From Zhengitettix transpicula (taxonomy: Eukaryota > Arthropoda > Insecta > Orthoptera > Tetrigidae), in contig CM073591.1 of assembly GCA_037074705.1 (NCBI GenBank), positions 131,695,032 to 131,759,031 on the forward strand: a stretch of DNA of 64,000 nt, written 5' to 3'. Under the pieces are notes generated by a model that saw nothing but the letters and a program-made list of their open reading frames with translations, searched no databases and had not been told where the DNA came from. Positions 58,800 through 64,000 of this stretch are shown here, one piece after another. A program made the position numbers and the translations under genes. Within the stretch, counting starts at the first letter, position 1. Every line of letters begins with the position of its first letter.

Positions 58800-59600
58800 C
58801 TGAAATGAACCGCGATAGAACCTCCGTTATAGCTGCTGAGCTTTCAGGACACTTAGAAACCGCTACAAGTAGGGATAAATTAGTAGAAATTTACAATGTA
58901 GAATGATGTCGATTGAAGATACGCGATATTGAAAACATATTGGTCCGTCATTTCGGCAACGTTTTACATGAAAATTTGAATCTGTAAAACCTATAACTGC
59001 CTCATTTTAACCAATTTTCAGTAATGAACTCGAATAAACATTTCTCGTCGGAGTACGGATAGTTTTAAACGCAGTTCAACTCAGTATTCGCGACGGTTTA
59101 TTAGTGTTGATGAAACGTAGATTTATTATTACACTCTGAGTAATATTTTGAGTTGAAGATAGGTGTAGAGTAAAATTTATGGCCATTGTAATTCGGAATT
59201 AATATGCTGTAGTTCTCACAGATTATCGTTAAAAGGGAAACAATCACCGGAGAATATTATTCAGCATTATTGGGGCAATTTATGCAAACCATAAATACAA
59301 AGCATGCACATACAGCGAAAGAATGATTTTTTTTCCCACAAAAATTCGACTCCTTACCCATCTTCAGTTGCTGCAGCTAAACTCAACGAATCGCGCTTCC
59401 AATTGCTAACACATACAACATATTAGTCAGACTTAGCACAAAGCGAATAAAGAAATTGTTTGCAGGACGCAGATTTACTGCGAATGAAGAAGCCTGCTTA
59501 TGCGGAATTTGAGAAATAATTTTATACTGAAAGTATATAAAAGTTGGAAAATAAATGGGATAAACATATTGATTAAATGGAGAGCACATTACCATAATAA
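58800..59600 (+). pseudogene. Mariner transposase remnant
   Basis: In broken frames: 'MNRDRTSVIAAELSGHLETA', 'SRDKLVEIYNV', 'RLKIRDIENILVRHFGNVLH' and the 'SVDETWIYYYT' block. Next come 'VLTDYR', 'TITGEYYSALLGQFMQT', 'SVAAAKLNESRFQLLTH' and a C-terminal 'YKSWKINGINIL'-like segment. Order matches mariner: helix-turn-helix, first catalytic Asp in DETW, GEYY block, AKLNE..LL. The second catalytic region (normally HxDNAPxH) is damaged and the third is not clear. It is of a different lineage from the 49.3-kb element. TIRs were not located. Confidence 0.8.
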
Positions 59601-60315
59601 ATAAATTTGTTATAAACCACTTTTTCTTCCCTTGTCAATCTGGAAACAGTTGGTCTGATTTATAATTATTCTGAATTAACAATAAATTGCCGGAACCTGT
59701 TTAATTGGTATTTTCGTATATTGTCACATTATGATTAAATGCTCAGAGAAAACTCTTGAACAAATGTCATTATTGCCGATTAACGAGATACTTTTATAAA
59801 TAGTTCCTTTTAAATTATTTAATCCATGTGGATATTTATCGCAATTCATATAATTTAAGACGATCTAAATTCGGTGTATCAAATAATAATTGTTCATTTA
59901 CTAAGTTATTCACTATTCCCTCTTCCTATCTTAGACTTTCTAGACAATGCATGGTAATCCAGATCCTAATACATATGTTTTCTTTATGTAATTATGTGGT
60001 GCAAACAAAATATTAGCTCAGTTCCGAATAAATTGAACTTCATACTTACGAACAGTTTCAACCAGAAGCATGTAAATTTAATGTGTCGCTAATGTCAAAC
60101 TCGTTCATTTTATAATTAACTGGAAAGTTCATAACTGGTTCTATACAATTTATCTGGATAAATTACATTCACTTATTTTAATATTTAGTTCACTTATTCA
60201 ACAAGAAAATTTATTATATATGAATATGCGAAAATTAATTTCAGTCTTTCATTGAAGCATATGGAATAAAGTTATCTGTATTTTGTTGATGTAATATTCA
60301 TTTCTAAGCTGTAAT
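59601..60315. other. No recognised feature
   Basis: AT-rich sequence. The frame at 59828-60016 has no recognisable domain. Confidence 0.5.
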
Positions 60316-60317
60316 TT

Positions 60318-60395
60318 GTATTCCAGATGACACCGTGGGAACCCAGGATTCTTTCAGCATACTAGGCAGATGTTCTATCCAGGTGGGAGAATACT
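60318..60395 (-). repeat. tRNA-derived SINE head or tRNA relic
   Basis: On the minus strand: GGATAGAACATCTGCCTAGTATGCTG..., then AATCCTGGGTTCCCACGG. This resembles a tRNA from D arm through anticodon arm to T arm, with the B box altered (GGTTCCCAC). Coding use is unlikely. Confidence 0.5.
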
Positions 60396-61799
60396 AGACC
60401 TAGAACGGGTTACTCAAGGTTCTCTAAATAGACGATGCTTGTTCCTATTAGCAGAAAGCTTACACGGCATCTTTAAACGTTGCTTTATAGCAACGGGTAT
60501 ATCATATGTTGAGCATCTTCCTTCAGTAGTTTCGATAAAAGAGCGTGAGACACTGAATGTATAGGTAATAGTTTTGGGTGCAATGAGTTATATTCGTCTA
60601 GCGTACCCATGCTAGATATGTGGTAAACCTCTCCCTTTTCCCCATAGCATTCTTATCAAGGGTAAATAAAAGTTGTTAGAGGTACAAATTTGTATAATAA
60701 TACTTACAGAATACAAAATAAAAATGAAATACAATAAATTGATAAGAAAAAAATTCTAATTACTTTAAAATATTTTACTTTAACGTTTATTCAATGTCAT
60801 TTACAGAAGATCTAAGAACGGTTTACTACACTTCCTTAAAAATCAACATTGGAATTACTTAAGAGGCAGTTTGTGTTTCGATTTCGTAGATAGATACAAA
60901 AATATTAAACGTTTTACTCTAAAGTAAGTTACATAAAACTGTCCATGCGAGAACACGGGATCAGACGAGAACAACAATGCTCTTCGCAATGTTTAACTTT
61001 CGTGATTTCTTACTGGTCATAGCATAGGCAAATTTAATGGAAAACTGTTGTCGTAAATACTCAACATTAAAACGTATTGCATAAGTTTTAAGTCACACTA
61101 AATTAGAATTTTTTAAGTTTTAAATTTGATATGTAAAATTCGATTGATACACTCAAGGATATTTACATTATTGAAGGTAGCCGAACGGACACTTTAAAAA
61201 AATAGGACGAGGTTTCTACAGGTTTTGGTAATAATCGGCCTTGAGGAAGAGGGTGAAAACGAAACGTCCGTAAATTGAGATACTTCAATATCTGTTCAAA
61301 GGTGGAACTAACTTTAACGAAAATAAGACGCGTTTATTTAACAAATTTTTAATATTTATTCTTTAACGATTTAATATGGCTGGTTTATAATTTTTTTTGT
61401 AATACACCACTTTTTTTAATCAGTCAGAACTGCAATACTAATTTCATATATTAATTTTCAGAACTTTTCAGCCGAAGGTTTAGGAATAATCATCTACAAA
61501 AACTTAAATAGTTTGTAAACTTTAAATTCCTGTATTTTTAAAATAAAAATATATCAAAATTACCAATTATTTTATAAATTCAATTCCAAATTCATATTTT
61601 CAAATTATCAAAAGTTTTCTGTATTTCTAAAATTATCTTTCTTTTGATACATTTTATTTGAAGGTTGCTTCGGGTTATGATTCTCAAACGGGATGGACGT
61701 ACAACAGAAGTAAAATATACGTTGGGAACTGATAAATACTGATGTCTGGAAGATAATTATATTATTTATAAAATTCCTATTTTTCTGACTTCAAGTGTG
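60396..61799. other. No recognised gene
   Basis: AT-rich sequence. A motif TTGAGGAAGAGGGTGAAAAC followed by GAAACGTCCG at about 61243-61270 resembles the Family S pattern. The 64-codon frame at 60370-60564 overlaps the tRNA-like sequence's edge and has no recognisable domain. Confidence 0.5.
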
Positions 61800-61935
61800 A
61801 ATAGAATAAATAAATTAGCCAATTAAGTCAAAAAAATTGGATATGAAGTACAATTAAATACGTCTAACGAAATTACAAAAAAAAAATAAGTTTCGTCCCA
61901 ACTTTGAGACCTCATCCGGTATACATTAATTTGAA
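61800..61935 (-). repeat. Family S element
   Basis: On the minus strand: CGGATGA (61918-61912), G, GTCTC, AAAGTT, GGGAC, GAAAC (61894-61890), then a T-tract and TTTTTGACTTAATTGGCTAA. It is one of the clearest hairpin copies. Confidence 0.65.
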
Positions 61936-62044
61936 AGGAGAGGTAAATTAATACACAAAAATATTTTATTCCTGATTTTCTGGAATTTATCTGGGAGAAT
62001 TTTTTCGTATATTGCTTTAGGTCTTATTTATAATTAATAAATTT

Positions 62045-62170
62045 ACCTGATAAGGTCCCTTTGTTGGGATGAAACGTTGTTTTTCATTTTTTTGTAGTTT
62101 CATGAGATTTAATTGTCGAATTTATTAAATATTCCATTTTTCCTGACTTCATTGTATTATTTATTAATTT
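62045..62170 (+). repeat. Family S element
   Basis: CTGATAA (62047-62053), G, GTCCC, TTTGTT, GGGAT, GAAAC (62071-62075), then GTTGTTTTTC and a 3' part with CCTGACTTCATTGTATTATT. It lies about 110 bp from the 61.8-kb copy in the opposite orientation, so the two converge head to head. Confidence 0.65.
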
Positions 62171-63495
62171 TATTTTTTAATAATTTATACTAAATATACA
62201 CACAATTGTGCATAATCTAAATTTCGGATAGAATAATAGATTATTATGTTTATTATAGCGTTATAAATAATTAATGTAGAGAATTAATTTTATTTAGTTT
62301 CAATAATCAAGTTGAATCTCTCCTTGAAACACCTAAATTTGTATTTTCTTCGCTCTATTCCTGCCCATTTCCGTATAATGATCACTGTTGAATAACATTA
62401 TCTAACAATAGCGCCGTGTATTAGCAGAACATTCGCAAACGTCCAACACATGTCTATGTATATATAAGGAGAATTTAATTACCCTGCTCAAGAATCGTGG
62501 GAAAAATTTACGTAATAGTGCAACACGCGGGAATAAATATCGAGCAATAACTGCTGGGAAAAACTGGATAATATTACTTGAGGTATTACTTGTTAAGGAG
62601 TAAAACGAGATCTGAAAGTGCTCGACGAATTGCAGATGGCTGATGGATGGTAGATCGGCGCAACATCGTAAGGGACGAAAAACTTTTTTTTTGGGTAAGC
62701 TGTAGGGGCATCAAATAGTTTTCCGTGGATTAAAGCAACATCATTCTAATAATAAACGAGTCAGTTACGGACATTGCTCAATAAAAAAATATAATGAAAT
62801 ACGTTATTATAAAGGTGACGAATGCCTGTTTAGCATTATTAAGCAGATTGCTATCGAATAACTAGGTTAACTTATTAGTAACGTTAAATGAATTTTAATT
62901 AATTTTAAAAATGTGTCAATCAGTTTTACGTTAATGATTTTAGGCTTTAAAAAAAGTATAATAATGATGTATCAAGTCTCACGCAATACTATTGAAAACA
63001 TATTAAATACGCGAGTTCGTTGCCACAGAGAGAGATATTCAGTTGAAATGTGAGTATCGCAGTATCTACAGCAGCGGCTGACAATGCGTTTCCTCTGCGC
63101 ATGAAGATGAGACACGACAGTCTTGTTATCTCAGGTCAAATATTTGAACGCTGTCGCGAATGTACATGAATAAAGATGAAAAACAACGAGATATTCAAAG
63201 AGTAGGATCGTTTTTTGATTTAAGTCTTTATTTTTTATTAATCCCGTGATGCTCAAAATTGATTAGCGAAAAACCCACTCATATCTGAAAGGTCGGTATT
63301 ATCATATTTTATTTTTATAGAAATATTCAACTTGTAATAATGATGTCCGGGAACAATCATTTTAATTTGTAAATAACATTAATTTATTAAAATATAACCG
63401 AAATGGGTTTCTGCTTATACTTGCTTCACATACAATAATTTATTAACAATAAACTGGTAAATTGTAGCAGATTCGTCTTTTTAATTTTCATGCTC
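62171..63495. other. No recognised feature
   Basis: AT-rich sequence, with no gene or repeat recognised. Confidence 0.5.
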
Positions 63496-63509
63496 ATAGA
63501 CTTCAAAAA

Positions 63510-63690
63510 TAACAGACTGCATAGTGACCTCAACATACCTACAGTCAAATAAGTCATAAAAAAATCATTTGATTCCCTCATCAACAGCGCATACTAATCC
63601 AACCATAGCTGAAATTACAACCTCAATTCATCCAGAGCCACAACAAAGACGACTTAAAAGAAAACGTCCACCAGATCTCCCCTACTAAAT
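63510..63690 (+). mobile_element. Jockey-type LINE, extreme C-terminus
   Basis: 'RLHSDLNIPTVK' followed, after damage, by 'RRLKRKRPPDLPY' and a stop near 63686. This is the same C-terminal signature as the LINE ending at 42677 ('CIHSDLNIPYIHQT', 'CRLKRKRPRD'). The rest is missing. Confidence 0.75.
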
Positions 63691-63851
63691 ACTGTTTTAA
63701 ATTATATAGCTTATTGAATTTAGCCCTTAGTAATAAAAATTCAATGTAATCTAATTGTGTGTGAATGAGAGTGGGGGTGGGGGGAACTTAACTCGTAATC
63801 TATAATTATATAAATATTATTTAATTCTTTGAATGGGCAGGATATAATTAA

Positions 63852-63922
63852 ATAAAGAACACACAACGCCTGATTGTAGTCCTCAAACACAGGACTACAA
63901 TCAGGCTGTGTGTATTCTTTAT
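63852..63922. other. 71-nt hairpin with 30 bp of stem
   Basis: A 16-bp perfect stem, GCCTGATTGTAGTCCT (63868-63883) with AGGACTACAATCAGGC (63891-63906), surrounds a 7-nt loop (CAAACAC). After a 2-nt bulge the stem continues for 6 bp (CACACA... region, 63860-63865 with 63907-63912), and after another 2-nt bulge on the opposite side for 8 bp (63852-63859 with 63915-63922). Size and staggered bulges resemble a microRNA precursor. A foldback-transposon end is the alternative. It can be transcribed from either strand. Confidence 0.6.
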
Positions 63923-64000
63923 AAATACAGATTCTTTTCCCTGGGACAGCCAGGAACTTTAACAATTTATATTGATATGGTTTATAGTCTATTTAAAAAA

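Noticed and set aside
60326..60382. Possible exon between a TTCCAG acceptor and a GTGGGAG donor
   Set aside because: On the reverse strand the same bases form a tRNA-like SINE head, which explains the composition better.
62047..62075. Canonical active hammerhead ribozyme
   Set aside because: G8 of the core is A here, one extra base precedes stem II, and no convincing NUH cleavage site with a paired stem I was found.

Overview
This window looks like intergenic or intronic DNA from a large, repeat-rich, AT-rich animal genome, most likely an insect. The evidence is many mariner, Tc1-like, jockey-type and CR1-like remnants, tRNA-derived SINEs and an arthropod-type TATA/initiator promoter. The exact species cannot be read from the sequence; a polyneopteran (cockroach, termite or stick insect type) is only a guess. 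No complete host protein-coding gene is visible. Host-gene candidates are a 49-bp splice-flanked segment (2594-2642, +), a TATA/initiator promoter with a possible first exon (19625 down to 19246, -), and a weak 55-codon frame at 45421-45585 (+).

Most of the identifiable content is mobile elements. (1) Family R is a structured retroposon of about 515 bp with an A-rich 3' end and a 5' hairpin. It has about 17 copies or fragments, at 2.9, 16.4-17.3, 23.4, 27.7, 30.0, 31.7, 32.0-32.7, 39.9, 41.3, 52.0-53.1 and 57.6 kb. A full-length copy at 30.0 kb has a perfect 13-bp target-site duplication. (2) Jockey-type LINE pieces lie at 13.5-14.4 (-), 24.9-25.96 (+), 40.3-42.7 (+), 48.8-49.0 (-) and 63.5-63.7 kb (+). 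(3) C-terminal pieces of a second, CR1-like LINE lie at 7.3, 34.4 and 35.5 kb. (4) There is one structurally complete but dead mariner with TIRs and TA duplication (49329-50604), two decayed mariners (27.5-28.6 and 58.8-59.6 kb), a Tc1-like relic (53.8-54.6 kb) and a decayed Helitron Rep fragment (26.2-26.6 kb). (5) Family C repeats lie at 8.0, 36.9 and 44.2 kb, with a possible relative at 5.0 kb. (6) tRNA-derived SINEs lie at 1.8, 10.3, 36.1, 46.6, 50.9 and 60.3 kb.

The least explained component is Family S, a short AT-rich dispersed element. Several copies carry a CTGAWGA - N - 5-bp hairpin - GAAAC motif whose stem is kept by compensating changes, reminiscent of a hammerhead ribozyme core. 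A related short segment interrupts a LINE reading frame at 42136-42208, so the family appears to have been mobile.

Nesting gives a relative order: R inserted into a LINE (41.3 kb) and into a mariner (27.75 kb), Family S inserted into the same LINE, and a motif-bearing segment lies within a Family C copy (36.97-37.23 kb). A roughly 650-700-bp block (R copy plus about 445 bp of other sequence) is present twice in inverted orientation (39.5 and 52.9-53.6 kb). The window closes with a 30-bp-stem hairpin of pre-miRNA size at 63852-63922.
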